51,234 nt of DNA from Nemertoderma westbladi (GCA_032718475.1 JAUCBJ010001759.1:1-51234), one strand, 5' to 3'. Counted from the first letter of the stretch, positions 1-12,132 are shown. The notes: a model not told the origin generated them from the sequence alone. Numbers and translations: made by a program.

Positions 1-788
1 TCCACATTTCCTTAATCAGGTTCATTCCGGCCAAGGTTACTGGAGATATGAAATTTAGTGGGTCGAAGATGGCGCTTTTTATCGACAAACATCCCCTTTT
101 TGTCATAGGCTTGGGTAGGGGTTTATATTTGAAGATGAATTCGTCTGATTCTATGTCCCATTCAATCCCGAGTACACGATGTTCCACATCCTCCGAATAC
201 ATTTTGTTATTTTCCAGTCGGATGTCCTCCGGGAACTTTTCCATAAGGGTTTTGTCGTGGGATCTGAACTTCACGAGCGGAAAACCTCCTTTCTTTAGAC
301 ATTCTACCATCCCCATTGCTAGCCGATATGCGTCGTCCACATTATCTGCGCCAGCGCATCCATCGTCCACGTAAAAGCATCGTCTGATGGTTTCTATGAC
401 GGTTGGAGGGAACTCGTTTTCGCACATAGTTGCCGTCCTCTTCAGCATGTCACTGCATGCTACCGGCGAGTCCTTAGCGCCGAAGATCCTGACGACCATA
501 TGCATTACGTCTACGTCCTTTATCGTAAGTTGACTGATTTCCTGTTGAGTTAGCGTTTTATCCGCTTCGTTCGTTCGTTTTAGCATTATATAGGATGCGT
601 AGACAGTCTGAGTCTCTTGGTAACGTACGAACTTGATGAAACATGGCCTTGATGTCGCAGGTGAATGCTACCCGGTTTTCTCTGAACCTGATCAATACGC
701 CGATGAGTGTACTATATATGTTGGGTCCCGTGTAAAGCTGACTGTTTAGGGATTCGCCCTGGTACATAGCGGCGGCATCATTTACCAC
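1..788 (-). pseudogene. BEL/Pao reverse transcriptase (copy A), frameshifted, runs off left edge
   Basis: 788-558 continues the protease frame with VVNDAAAMYQGESLN and FTCDIKAMFHQV, the fingers region and catalytic motif A of BEL/Pao RT. The frame then hits TAA at 560-558. From about 575 down to base 1 a second frame is open without interruption and gives RIFGAKDSPV, then the catalytic YVDD (codons 373-362), then GIEWDIESDEF and FDPLNFISPVTLAG, the usual RT thumb and connection. The switch falls on a tandem ACGA repeat (about 567-582), so a 4-bp duplication explains the shift. The TGA before VVND is consistent with a CGA-to-TGA CpG transition. Confidence 0.8.
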
Positions 789-2252
789 TCAGATTTTCCC
801 ACCTTTCCGGGCTTCTACTACATAGTGGGTTGGGAGATAATATGTTCTTTTACCACCTTGCAGTTCATTCCGTGGTACCATTTCTGCTAATCCATCGTCG
901 AGATATCCTTGGATTACGGTATTATATTTTTCCTTTATCTCGGGTTGTTCATTCAGCTGGCGTAGAATCCCCTTAAGTCGCCAAAGTGCCATGCTGGCGT
1001 TGTTTGCCATTGGTTTGTTTGGGTCCTTCCATAACATAGGGGAACACCAGTGTCCGTCTTTAAACGTGGCCTGGTCGAGAACGTCCATACAATATTGATC
1101 CTCTTCGGATGGGTTTTCGTCCTTTTCAGCGAACTCCTGGGTCTCTAGATTAAAATATTTCGTCATCTCTCGTTGGGTTTTCACGGTTTCCAGAAACAAA
1201 TCCTCATCAAGGTCCGTAGCTGAGCAATAACCCACGGAGGTTGCATTCTCTTTAATCTGACATTTGGGAAGGTAGGTATAGGTGTCAGTAGTTTCTTCCT
1301 TAATGCCGCAGAGTGTCCATCCCATTATTGTTCGTTCAGCATAAAATCCGTCATCCTGTTTTATAGATTGGGCGATATCTCCGGTGGGGATGTGTAGTTC
1401 CGGTGTATCAAGGCCGATCAGTAGGGTGATGCGGTTTACGTCCAACTGCGGACACCTCAGATCTACATCGTCTCGGTCCAATTGTATGAGGGGGGCGTAC
1501 TCGGCTGATTGTCGGAACCGCACTCGGAGGTCTGTGTGTACCAAGGCGTTCTTGATGGTTAACTTATCCGTTTCGTAGCCCTTCATCACTCCTTCCATCT
1601 GGAGTTGCACCTCCCCGGACTCTACCTCTCTGTTATCGGTGATGGTTTGTATGGGCCGTTTACAAGGTTCGTATTCTAGGCCGAGTTGCTCGAGGAAATC
1701 CCGGTCGATGATGGTTCCGTCGGACCCGTTATCAAGGAACGCGAGCGTCGTCAAGGATTTGCCGACTCCTTGGATCCTTACTGGGATTACCTTTGCGAAG
1801 ACCATGTAGCGGCGATTTATAAGATTAATCGTGGCCGAAATATTTGTTACTTGTGGTGTATCGGTGGAGATTTTAAACGGGTTGGTTTCTCTCCGTTGGG
1901 TTGTCCGGGTTCCTTTGAACACGTGGTTTGTTTCTCCTCTTCGCTTGGCTTCGATCCGAAAGGGGAGGGTAGTAAAATCGAAGTTCGCGGGGATGTGGAG
2001 GAGCGTGTGATGGCGTTGGTCGTTACAGACGGCACAGCATGATCTTTGGTCGCACTCCCGAACATAGTGACCTGTTCCAAGACACCGGAAGCATCCTTTG
2101 TGTTTCATTATCGCCTCGAAGCGTGGGACGAGTTCGGGAACTGAAACTTTCTGCAGAATTCCACTTTTTGTTTCTCTCCACAGAAGAGACAGAGCAGGGA
2201 ATTTGTGATGCCTTCCCTTTCGGGTGCCCAATTCGCGAGATAACATGCCCAT
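789..2252 (-). pseudogene. BEL/Pao zinc knuckle and aspartic protease (copy A)
   Basis: This frame overlaps the gag frame by 145 bp and is offset from it. It carries a CCHC knuckle (CFRCLGTGHYVREC) and a second Cys/His cluster (CAVCNDQRHHTLLH). These are followed by an aspartic-protease-like segment (LAFLDNGSDGTIIDRDFL) and a conserved downstream block containing IGLDTPELHIP and IMGWTLCG, as in DUF1758 proteases of BEL/Pao. No slippery heptamer is obvious in the overlap, so I read the frame change as an indel, not programmed frameshifting. The frame ends in a TGA at 791-789 exactly where the RT should continue, because the same frame stays open immediately downstream. Confidence 0.8.
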
Positions 2253-4303
2253 TCCTCGGCGGATGTCAGTTCCTCGTAGTCTTCGTCGTCGGAATCCTCG
2301 GCCATGGTGATGGCCATCGTACTCACCGGTGGGGGGCGGAATCTCGATTTCGGAGGGGTTATCTTACTCCTGGAGTTGCTCTCTATTCCGTCCAACTTGG
2401 CGAGACTCTGTTTTGAAAACATCGAGTCATTCATGGCTTCGGAGAGATCGTCCAGGAATGCCGACATTTCAAGGAAGCTAGGATCTCGATCTGGATGTCT
2501 GCGCCGGAGATCTACACATTTATAAGCCCACTTACTTTGTAGCCATCCGGGGAACTTCCGGGCGATCTGTCGGAGGTTTAGAATGTTGTTCACCTGGTCC
2601 TCCTTATTTAAAGGTTTCAGAGTATAGTAGGCATCCTTCATAGAGTCGGAGAATTCCTGGATGTTCTGTGGGTCCCCTAGTGATCCCGCGTCCTGTATCA
2701 GTCTCTCTAGAGTTTTATTAATTATAGTTCCGGTATTTCCGTATCTTTTATCTAGAGTTTTCCATGCGTCATAGTATGCCTCATGAGAACCTCCCTCAAA
2801 ACATGCAATAATTCTGCGTGGTTTGTCACCCAGGTATTGCGATAAATATACCAATTTCTGTGCGTCGGCTATGTCCGTTGATCCAATCTGCGCAAAGAAC
2901 CGTTTCTTGAATCTGAGGTGATCGACGGGATCTCCTTCGAAGGTGCGGATCTCCATCTTAGGCATGGCAAGGCGGTTCTCCAACGCCCGGATGATACTGA
3001 CGTCGTCTGAACTGGAGTGACTCGGAGGGTTATAGTTATTGGCACTCACTCCCATACTCGATGGATCAATGATAGGTGGAGTTTTAATGATGATGCGACT
3101 ACGAGTTTGTGGTGTGGATGTAAATGGGTTGTTGGATCGGGGAGTGGCGTCCCGTTCCGAGTCCTTTTCAGGCTCGTACTTGGGTACACTCGCTGTCGTG
3201 GTGTTGGATGGGAAACACGGTTCCTCATTTTTTAGCGTAATCGGTGGGGGATGGAACACCGGTGCTTGTGCCGATAACGTAGACTGTATGGTAGGCGGGA
3301 TCTCGGATTTCGGAAGTTTCACCGCTGTTGGTGTAAATGACTTCTCTAATTCCGGTACCGGGATTGGCTCATATTCCTGATCTATATCCCTTTCCCAGTC
3401 CTCGTATAGTTGAATATCTCGTTCTATAAGTGCGGCTTCGTATTCTGCGAGTTTCGCAATATCCGCATTCTTTTTGTGAGTGAGAATCGCTTGGGCCTCG
3501 GCGTGTTGTTTACGCATTTCTGCTTCCCATTTACGTTGTTCGATCTCCTGTTTGGCTTCTCGTTCACGTTGTTCGATCTCCTGTTTGGCTTCTCGTTCAC
3601 GTTGTTCGACCTCCTGTCTATGTTGTTCGGCCCGCCGTTCAACCTCTTGTTCGGCCTCCCGTTTTTGCATTTCGGCGGCTAATATATCTTGTTCGGTTTG
3701 CAGTTGAACGTACTCATCTTCCATCCGAGCCTTGAGGGCTAATGCCTTCCGTTCTCGCAGTTGGTCTCGTAGTGGCGGCCCCCCTTGAGAACTGCGCGCT
3801 GAGCCGGATATCTCGCTCCTAGCGCTGGAGTGCTGATTTCTAGCGGACCCCGTTCTCTTTCGATGTACTGCTGTCCTGATGCTGGAGGTTTGTACTGATT
3901 CCGCGTCTGTTCTTTCAGCTCTCTTGTAGTACTGTTCTTCATAGCCTCTCACAAGGCTGAGGGTCCTCCGGTGTTATTTGCGGAACCCATCTAGATGTAC
4001 AACGTGTTCTTCTAACTTGGGGTAGTTTTCCTGATCGGTGGAGGGAACGAGCTCTTGGTACGCCTGTATCATTCTTTCGTACCGCTGAAGGATATTTCGG
4101 ATACTTTGAAGCCGAGCTTGTACCTCATTGAGGGGGGTTTTGACTCCCTTGAGTTGTTTCTCCATCCGTTGATACGCTCGGGTTACTCCGCCTTTGAGAG
4201 CCCCTAGCCGACGGGTCATGTTCTTGACGTTTGGTACTTCGTCGGCTTCCGAGTCTGTGTGGTGATCCATCTCGTCGGTATCGGATACGTTATTTGTCGT
4301 CAT
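2108..4303 (-). pseudogene. BEL/Pao gag (copy A), interrupted
   Basis: The reading frame from the ATG at 4303 runs to a TAA at 3976-3974 and continues in the same frame to 2108, so one stop splits a Gag of about 730 residues. The N-terminal part is acidic then basic/helical. Next comes a long Glu/Gln/Arg-rich coiled coil with near-tandem EREAKQEIEQ repeats (about 3490-3700), a Pro/Ser/Thr linker, and a globular part with FEGDPVDHLRFKKRF and YLGDKPRRI, typical of the DUF1759 region of BEL/Pao Gag. It ends at LFCGEKQKVEFC, the start of a Cys-rich segment whose continuation is in another frame. Gag packages element RNA in the cytoplasm; this copy cannot make it intact. Confidence 0.8.
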
Positions 4304-4491
4304 TGTAGCGCCTCGTCGATGGCTAGATACGCGATGTCATAAAACAGTTCCTCATAGGTATTGTACTCAGCTTGGACCACCCGAACGGTAATCCTGAATC
4401 GTCCGACGTTCGTTCCTTGTACTTCAACTTCGACGTGCCAGATTCCTGGCTCAACTTGGATTATATCAATGGGTGTGATCGATACTTCCAT
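4300..4491 (-). CDS. Short leader ORF overlapping gag start
   Basis: A 63-residue frame directly upstream of gag on the minus strand. Its stop codon and the gag ATG share four bases (ATGA, 4303-4300). The peptide starts MEVSITPIDIIQVEPG and has no cysteine pattern, signal peptide or membrane segment that I recognise. The ATGA overlap is the arrangement used for termination-reinitiation in some compact viral and retroelement RNAs; whether it works that way here is inference. It could also be a chance ORF in the leader. Function unknown. Confidence 0.4.
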   Translation of the reverse strand: MEVSITPIDIIQVEPGIWHVEVEVQGTNVGRFRITVRVVQAEYNTYEELFYDIAYLAIDEALQ

Positions 4492-5195
4492 TCCCTGTTA
4501 ACAACTCTCCAAATATGTGATCTGCCGACTACGAGTTGGTTAGATCGAGTTTGTTGATTAATTAAACCACGACTTTTTCTTAACTCAAATACCAGAGTTT
4601 CCTCGTAGTGGGTGCTAGCAAGCACGTAGAGAGTTTTGAAGAGTATTGAAGGATTCTCAACTTCCACCAGTTGAAGTTGGCCGCGTTTTATTCTCAAATT
4701 TGACACCCTGTCAAAATTGACTGAATTATTCTCAATTTTGACACCCTGTCAAAATTGACCACATTAATTATTCTCAATTTTGTTGCCGTTATCCCTACAC
4801 CAGGGGGGGAAAAGCGCCGATGCTGGAGACGTGACTTTACAGACCACCGAGCCCCGGCCAGTCACCGGATATTGATTGTGGAGAAGGAATGATTTCTGAG
4901 ATGCAGGGTTGCGGTTGAGAAAAAGCTGCATTAGTTGGATATACTCTTTAATGTAACTGAACTCTGTTGAACCTTGTCAACATCATTGAACCTTGTTGAA
5001 CCCTGATTGAGAATAATTTTGGGCTTCCCCAAATCAATATACACCAAATATTCACAATAATTATACACGACAATATATATCCCTACAGTATATTATTTAA
5101 TTACCCACTGTTCGCTCAGATTTTAGCCTAACTAATGTTCTCCAGATTTTCCCTCGGTCCTAGTCTTGATGCCGTAGTGTCGGTGTCGGTCGACC
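4492..5195. other. Non-coding, AT-rich, small palindromes
   Basis: No gene found. Two copies of a 25-bp element lie at 4695-4719 and 4733-4757; the second is a perfect 11-bp inverted repeat (CAATTTTGACA and its complement) around CCC. Three TTGAACC-like repeats lie around 4960-5000. The stretch may be the leader or LTR of the minus-strand BEL/Pao element, but I cannot identify LTR ends or a primer binding site. Confidence 0.5.
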
Positions 5196-6012
5196 CTGTC
5201 GCGTGTCCGTTCCACCCCTCACGAACCCCGAAGGGAACGATCATCGAGAACCAGCACGGCTTGGCTAAGGGTCGGTCCAGTCGGTAGACTCCGTCGCGTA
5301 TCCGTACCACCCCTCTCGAACCCCGAAGGGATCGGTCATCGAGAACCAGTACGGCTTGGCTAGGAGTCTGTCGTGTCGGTGGACCCGTTCGCGTGTCCGT
5401 CCCACCCCTCACGAACCCCGAAGGGTTCGATCATCGAGAACCAGTACGGCTTGGCTAGGGGTCCGTCGGTTCATCGCAGAAACCCAACCACCTAGGCTTT
5501 CCGAGTCCCTTTCAGGCTCGTAGTCGCTTCGGCAGCCGAGAAACTGCTCCGAACAGTCGGTAGGCCAGTAGAGTCTAGTCCTTTGTCTTTCGACCCCGTC
5601 GCGTGTCCGTCCCACCCCTCACGAACCCCGAAGGGAACGATCATCGAGAACCAGTACGGCTTGGCTAAGGGGTCTGTCGTCGGTCCCGTCCACAAATCCC
5701 CGGTACAAGCAGTCAGCGTTCCGAGTTCTTTTCAGTCTCATAATAACTGCCGTTGACCAGAGACCGCTAAGGGCAGTCCTCGTCAAACCCTTCCTCGTAA
5801 GTCGGTAGACCCTTTCGCGTGTCCGTCCCACCCCTCACGAACCCCGAAGGGAACGATCATCGAGAACCAGTACGGCTTGGCTAGGGGTCTGTCGTGTCGT
5901 TTCCTTTCCGTCGCAAATCCCTGACACAAGCAGTCAGCATTCCGAGTTCTTTTCAGTCTCGTAATAACTGCTGTTGGCCAGGGACCGCTAAGGGCAGTCC
6001 TTGTCCTTTAGG
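5196..6012. repeat. GC-rich composite tandem repeat
   Basis: A core of about 70 bp containing AACCCCGAAGGG and ATCATCGAGAACCAG occurs five times, starting near 5199, 5294, 5391, 5600 and 5817. The first three are spaced about 96 bp. The later ones are about 210-217 bp apart because a second module is interposed (TTCCGAGT..TTTTCAGTCTC, about 5500, 5727 and 5940). Many short frames on the minus strand here are repeats of one another and I do not call them genes. The base composition differs sharply from the AT-rich flanks. Confidence 0.85.
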
Positions 6013-6289
6013 CCTGGCGCGTTACCAAATCCACCTCTACAGGCAGCAGGAAGTTGGCCAGGGCCTAATAGTAATCAGGCTAACCTGAATACTGCTTGAA
6101 TTTTCCATCCCCCCCCTGGCCCTTATAAACATGAAATTAGTCCCGTACCCTGTAAGTCGCCCCAAAGTTCGCCCATAAATCGCCCCCAGTTTATAGAATG
6201 TGCCCAAAACCCATGGTCCCGCACCCAGTAGTAATATCGGAATAATCATTTTAAATCAATACAAAAAATATTCAACTCGCGTTATGGAA
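6013..6289. other. Short spacer without recognised features
   Basis: I see no coding sequence or RNA gene between the GC-rich tandem repeat and the point where LINE similarity starts. It may contain a retroelement end, but I cannot define a boundary. Confidence 0.4.
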
Positions 6290-7998
6290 AGTTGAAATAC
6301 CGCGAACAGATGCTATTTTACGAGGTTCGGTTTCAGATTGAGAATTGTGAATAATAAGTCGGGGAGCAGAATTTTTTGATATTTTACGATTGTTTAGAAA
6401 ATTTATAGATTGCCATAATTGTCTTATCGTTTGTTTTTTACCGTCAAGGGCATTTTAAAAATATTTTACTTTTGCGGTTCTAATAATGTTTCTTAGTGCA
6501 TTACGATAGGTAGTAAATTTTTCTCTACTCGCTAATGAACGTTTATTCAACCACTGTCGGTAGAGTCTATCCTTTTTATGTATACAATGTAACAAATTTT
6601 CAGGAATCCATGGGGTTTTAGGGTTGGAGATTTTAATGCGCTTAATAGGGAAGGACTCGTTATACAGCTTTTCTATAGGTTGATATAAAGGCTTTATACA
6701 AACCGTCAGTGTCATTCTCATTTATTTCCATCAACAATATAGATTCCCAGTCAGTTTCAGTTAATTTTCGTTTAAATTCATTAATTTGATCAGGAAGACT
6801 CTGTCGCTTAAATATAAATTTTTTATTTTTATTTGATAGAGGTGAATTTGATGATAAGGATCTTAATAAGAATATTGGTAGGTGGTCTGTAATCCCAGTA
6901 ACCAGAATACCAGATTTTGATGAATTGGCAAATGTGTTAACAAAAATATTATCAATGAGAGTGGCTGTAGTTTCTGTTATTCTAGTGGGTTTGGAAATAG
7001 TCGGATGGAAATTATAAGAAGTCATAAGGTTGAAAAAGTCAGTTGATTGTGTATGTCGATCTATTTTAAGAAGGTCAATATTCCAGTCCCCCATGATATA
7101 GCATACCTTGCCCTCCTCGTTAATTTTATTTAAGACAGTATCTAGTGATTTAATGCTGTCGTGAATACATCGGCCTGGGGGACGATAAATAACTCCAAGG
7201 ATTATATTTTTTTGTTTTTGTTGAGGAATTTCAACAAAAACAGTTTCTATGTCAGCGCAGTTATTTTTCGAAAGATCCTTTCTAGGCTTTACTGAAATTG
7301 AGTCTTTTACATATAGACCAACACCACCGCCTTCCTGGTTTTCCCTACAAAAGCTATAAGATTTAAATCCTGGAAATTAATATGTTTTCAGGTCATGTTT
7401 GTCGTCATCCCGAAATCCCAATAGCATCAAATTTACAGTCTAGTTGAATTAAGTAATCGCTAATATCATCAAAATTTGCAGGCAAACTACGAGCATTAAA
7501 ATGAATAAGTGAAAAGTATTTTTTTATGTTTACATCTTTACAAATTGCATTAAAGTCATCTGAAAATAAATAACTACATTTTGTAATGTCATTAAAATCA
7601 GAAAACAAATTTACATCAGGATTAAAGTCAAAATCGAAATCCCTATGGTCGTTGTTGAGATGATAAGGTTCAAGAAACATCGAATCTAGAGCTGAAATAT
7701 TGAGGTTAACAGGAAGGCGGTAGTCAAAAATAGTGTATTTATACTCCTCATCATCATCAATATTTATAAAAGGTAGTGATTGCGCCATGCACGTAGGACA
7801 GTACCACGGCAGTACTGACCTTTGAAAATCAATATAGTCCCTGGGGGCTATATAAGGCTTGATGCATTTACGGTGGTACCATAGCAGACAAATTTCACAG
7901 AAAATTTCAGAAATTGTAGTTTTCACCTCAGTGCGACAGTCGCTACATGTAGACCTACTATTAGTTTCATCAACACATGCACTAGTTTGAAATGACAC
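6290..7998 (-). pseudogene. LINE remnant: PHD finger fused to endonuclease, RT absent
   Basis: The minus frame 7998-7405 (197 codons) begins with a C4HC3 PHD-type zinc finger (CSDC, CEIC, YHRKC, CPTC) and runs without a break into IHFNARSLPANFDD, the first strand of the apurinic-like endonuclease of CR1/Jockey LINEs. After a degenerate stretch the endonuclease continues in other frames: GGGVGLYVKD (about 7340-7310), YRP (about 7180), then 7094-6660 with GDWNIDLL, TLIDNIF and GITDHLPI (metal-binding and catalytic region). The frame 6721-6455 (PWIPENLLHCIHKKDRLYRQWL) is the usual linker between endonuclease and RT. Similarity fades near 6290 and no RT follows. Several frameshifts make it a dead copy. 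Confidence 0.8.
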
Positions 7999-9232
<1,234 letters not shown>

Positions 9233-9283
9233 GATACAGGATCCTGTAATTAATTTACCAATAAGATAATATCTCCTTCGCAG

Positions 9284-9495
9284 GCTGCTGGTCGTGGTTG
9301 CCATGTGGTCGCCGGTACTGCGGGCTACTGCTTCGGTAACCTACTGATCCCGGGGTACCCGTTGCCATGGGAGCCCAAGGACTGGGTCTACCCACCCAAC
9401 ATGGCTAGTCCTCTGGAGATCGCGGTGGAAGCTTCCAACGGGGCCTCAGACTATGGGAATAAGTTCGGCGAGCCTGTGCTAGCCGGATTCGCTAG
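9284..9495 (+). CDS. PFAS: PFAS exon: first AIRS-like domain, TAGYCFGN block
   Basis: Acceptor TCTCCTTCGCAG ends at 9283 and donor GTAAGT starts at 9496. The frame begins GCT GCT GGT and encodes 70 complete codons, including HVVAGTAGYCFGNLL, then SPLEIAVEASNGASDYGNKF and GEPVLAGFAR, among the most conserved blocks of PurL/PFAS in the first ATPase-like (AIR synthase related) domain. The exon ends with two bases of an Arg codon (AG) completed by the first base of the exon at 32091. It is flanked on the left by the (TG)265 tract and on the right by the 26-bp minisatellite, whose first partial unit starts within the donor itself. Confidence 0.95.
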
Positions 9496-9500
9496 GTAAG

Positions 9501-10115
9501 TCTACCACCTCTGGGTTCTACCATCGGTTTCTCCCTCTGGGTTCTACCATCGGTTTCTCCCTCTGGGTTCTACCATCGGTTTCTCCCTCTGGGTTCTACC
9601 ATCGGTTTCTCCCTCTGGGTTCTACCATCGGTTTCTCCCTCTGGGTTCTACCATCGGTTTCTCCCTCTGGGTTCTACCATCGGTTCCTCCCTCTGGGTTC
9701 TACCATCGGTTTCTCCCTCTGGGTTCTACCATCTGTTTCTCCCTCTGGGTTCTACCATCGGTTTCTCCCTCTGGGTTCCACCATCGGTTTCTCCCTCTGG
9801 GTTCTACCATCGGTTTCTCCCTCTGGGTTCTACCATCGGTTTCTCCCTCTGGGTTCTACCATCGGTTTCTCCCTCTGGGTTCTACCATCGGTTTCTCCCT
9901 CTGGGTTCTACCATCGGTTTCTCCCTCTGGGTTCTACCATCGGTTTCTCCCTCTGGGTTCTACCATCGGTTTCTCCCTCTGGGTTCTACCATCGGTTTCT
10001 CCCTCTGGGTTCTACCATCGGTTTCTCCCTCTGGGTTCTACCATCGGTTTCTCCCTTTGGGTTCTACCATCGGTTTCTCCCTCTGGGTTCTACCATCGGT
10101 TTCTCCCTCTGGGTT
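9501..10115 (+). repeat. 26-bp minisatellite, left block (23 units plus partials)
   Basis: From 9509 to 10106 there are exactly 23 units of 26 bp (for example 9509-9534), near identical, followed by a 9-bp partial unit ending at 10115. A shortened first unit (TCTACCACCTCTGGG) begins at 9501, so the array starts at the sixth intron base and supplies the T of the GTAAGT donor. The unit is about 73% pyrimidine on the PFAS-sense strand and contains TTTCTCCCTCT. It is the same unit and orientation as the block at 19186-28512. Confidence 0.98.
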
Positions 10116-11548
10116 TGTAAAAGCTTTTGCGTAATTAACCGGTTATTTTCCCGTAAAGTACTCTGTAGTTGGTTTACCAGGCATAAAAAGGCCGTGTCCT
10201 TACTGTATTGGTGTTTTAGAGGACATAAAAGTCATTTCTTCTGTATGTGTACTTTAGAGGACATAATCCGCAATTTCGTGGCGCAATAAGCTGGATACTC
10301 TTGAAAACAGTGTCGCTACCATGACGACGGCTAACAGCTGATATTGCCACGTCGAACATTTCTTTGTTCTTTGTTCTCTCTTTGTACGGTCGACCAATCA
10401 GAGCGTTTTTTGTCTCTGTGTTAGAGTTGGATACAGAAACTCAGTAGTTCAGTGTTATGTTTTTGCCCAGAGCCTAAGAACACTGGCTTTTGGCACCTCC
10501 GTGTTTCAGTCTTTAGTTTAACATTAGTAGGCTTAATTATAGAACGTATATCTGTTATCTCAACAAATCGAGTTAACTCACTCGCTTAATAATCATTTAT
10601 ACCTTAACTTTACTGCTTTTGCTGTCGGTTATTCATTATATTTGTGGATGAAATATTATATCGGAATACTGATCAATAGTCAGACACCCCAATCTTCTTG
10701 ATATACTAAAGGTTGGAGAGACCGGTTACATATAAACGATTGCGACCTATGTTAAGTGGTTTGAAGTGAATCTAATGCTATTTCATAGGCCCTACATAAA
10801 TTGTATGTTGCTCTCTTTATACGTGACTAAAATTAGTGAAGGTCGGCAGATTAGTATGCAGTATTGTGCAGCATTGTGTATGATTGTAACTGATAACAAA
10901 GCATCTCCTAAAGAATGCGCCATATACGTTAATCTATAGCCATTTCGTTGTGTCTAGTTTAAGTCATAACTCTGTTTACATATTTAGAGCGCCACGTCCT
11001 AAAGGAACTGTTAATATTTCCCGAAAGTGAATAATATTTGTCAGAGATTATATATTACGATCAGTCGAATAATACAGTAGGCTTACACCATCAATCAAGT
11101 TAAGCTTCCGAATTCAGTCTCCCGGGTATATCCAGCGGGTGAATGATTGCGCATAGACTGGCTTCGGCTAATGTAGTGTATCAAATACTCGTCATAGGCT
11201 AAAGACTATCTATCATCTAAAAGACATCCTAATTTGGCAGGTTAAACTGTCAAAGGTCTTAAGCGCAAACAATAACAGATTGCTTCTAGATTGCGGTGTA
11301 AGCAATCTAGTCGAAAGTACCGGTCGACTGGTAACCAGTAGGCCTGACTGCCTGATCATCCGGACCGGTACCTACAGCAGTACAGGTACAGCAGTATTAT
11401 TCGATTGTGGTATTGTATACCGGTAGGCTGTTTAAGAGATTAGGGACTGTACACCCCTTGTTTCTTTTGGAGCTTACTTATTTCTGTCAGTTTTATTTAT
11501 TTGTAGGCCAGTATTGAGCAGAAGGCGTGTAAGCCTGCTCAGATTGTA

Positions 11549-12132
11549 CAGATAATTTGTAGGCTTGACTGTTGTCTAACTGTTGTTAAGTCTGAACGGA
11601 TTGCAGTGTGTGTAGAGCATCTGTCCGATAAAGTGCTAGTTAGGAAAGTAGGGGCTTCAAGTGCTGTGAGGTAAACCCCCTGTGAAAGAATAAGTCATAC
11701 TACTGGGTTAGAACGCATACTAACTAATCATTTCGGAGTCTGCATATACTGTAGTGTATTTGGGCTTGATAGTAGTCTGCCATCATTTGGTCTGTACTTT
11801 GTTTGTGTAGTCTGTACGGGTAGCGTATAATTTTATTTAGATAATTTGTAGGCTGGATAGTTGTCTGGCTGTTGTTGGGTTTGAGGAAATTTCGGTGTGT
11901 GTAGAGCATCTGTCCGATAAAGTGCTAGTTGGGAACGTAGGGGCTTCAAGTGCTGTGAGGTAAACCCCCTGTGAAAGAATAAGTCGTACTACTAGGTTAG
12001 AACGCATACTAACTAATCATTTCGGAGTCTGCATATACCGTGGTTTGTTTAGGCTTGATAGTAGTCTGTCAGTATTTGGTCTGCATTTTGTTTGAATAGT
12101 CTGTACGCGTAGCGTAATATTTATTATTCAGA
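11549..12132 (+). repeat. 292-bp direct tandem duplication
   Basis: Copy 1 is about 11549-11840 and copy 2 about 11841-12132. Both contain AGCATCTGTCCGATAAAG, AGGTAAACCCCCTGTG and CATTTCGGAGTCTGCATATA at the same offsets, with scattered substitutions. The two copies abut, which fits an unequal-crossover duplication in the leader of the inserted element. Confidence 0.9.

Larger units (their letters stand above)
1..4491 (-). mobile_element. BEL/Pao LTR retroelement, copy A (partial, decayed)
   Basis: Read on the minus strand this block gives, in order, a short leader ORF, a Gag with coiled coil and DUF1759-type capsid region, zinc knuckles, a DUF1758-type aspartic protease and a reverse transcriptase with YVDD. 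This order and these domain types are those of BEL/Pao elements. RNase H, integrase and the 3' LTR would lie beyond the left edge. At least one in-frame stop in gag, one in pol and two frame changes show that the copy is dead. I could not define the 5' LTR; it may lie between about 4500 and 6290, where the neighbouring LINE breaks off. Confidence 0.85.
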
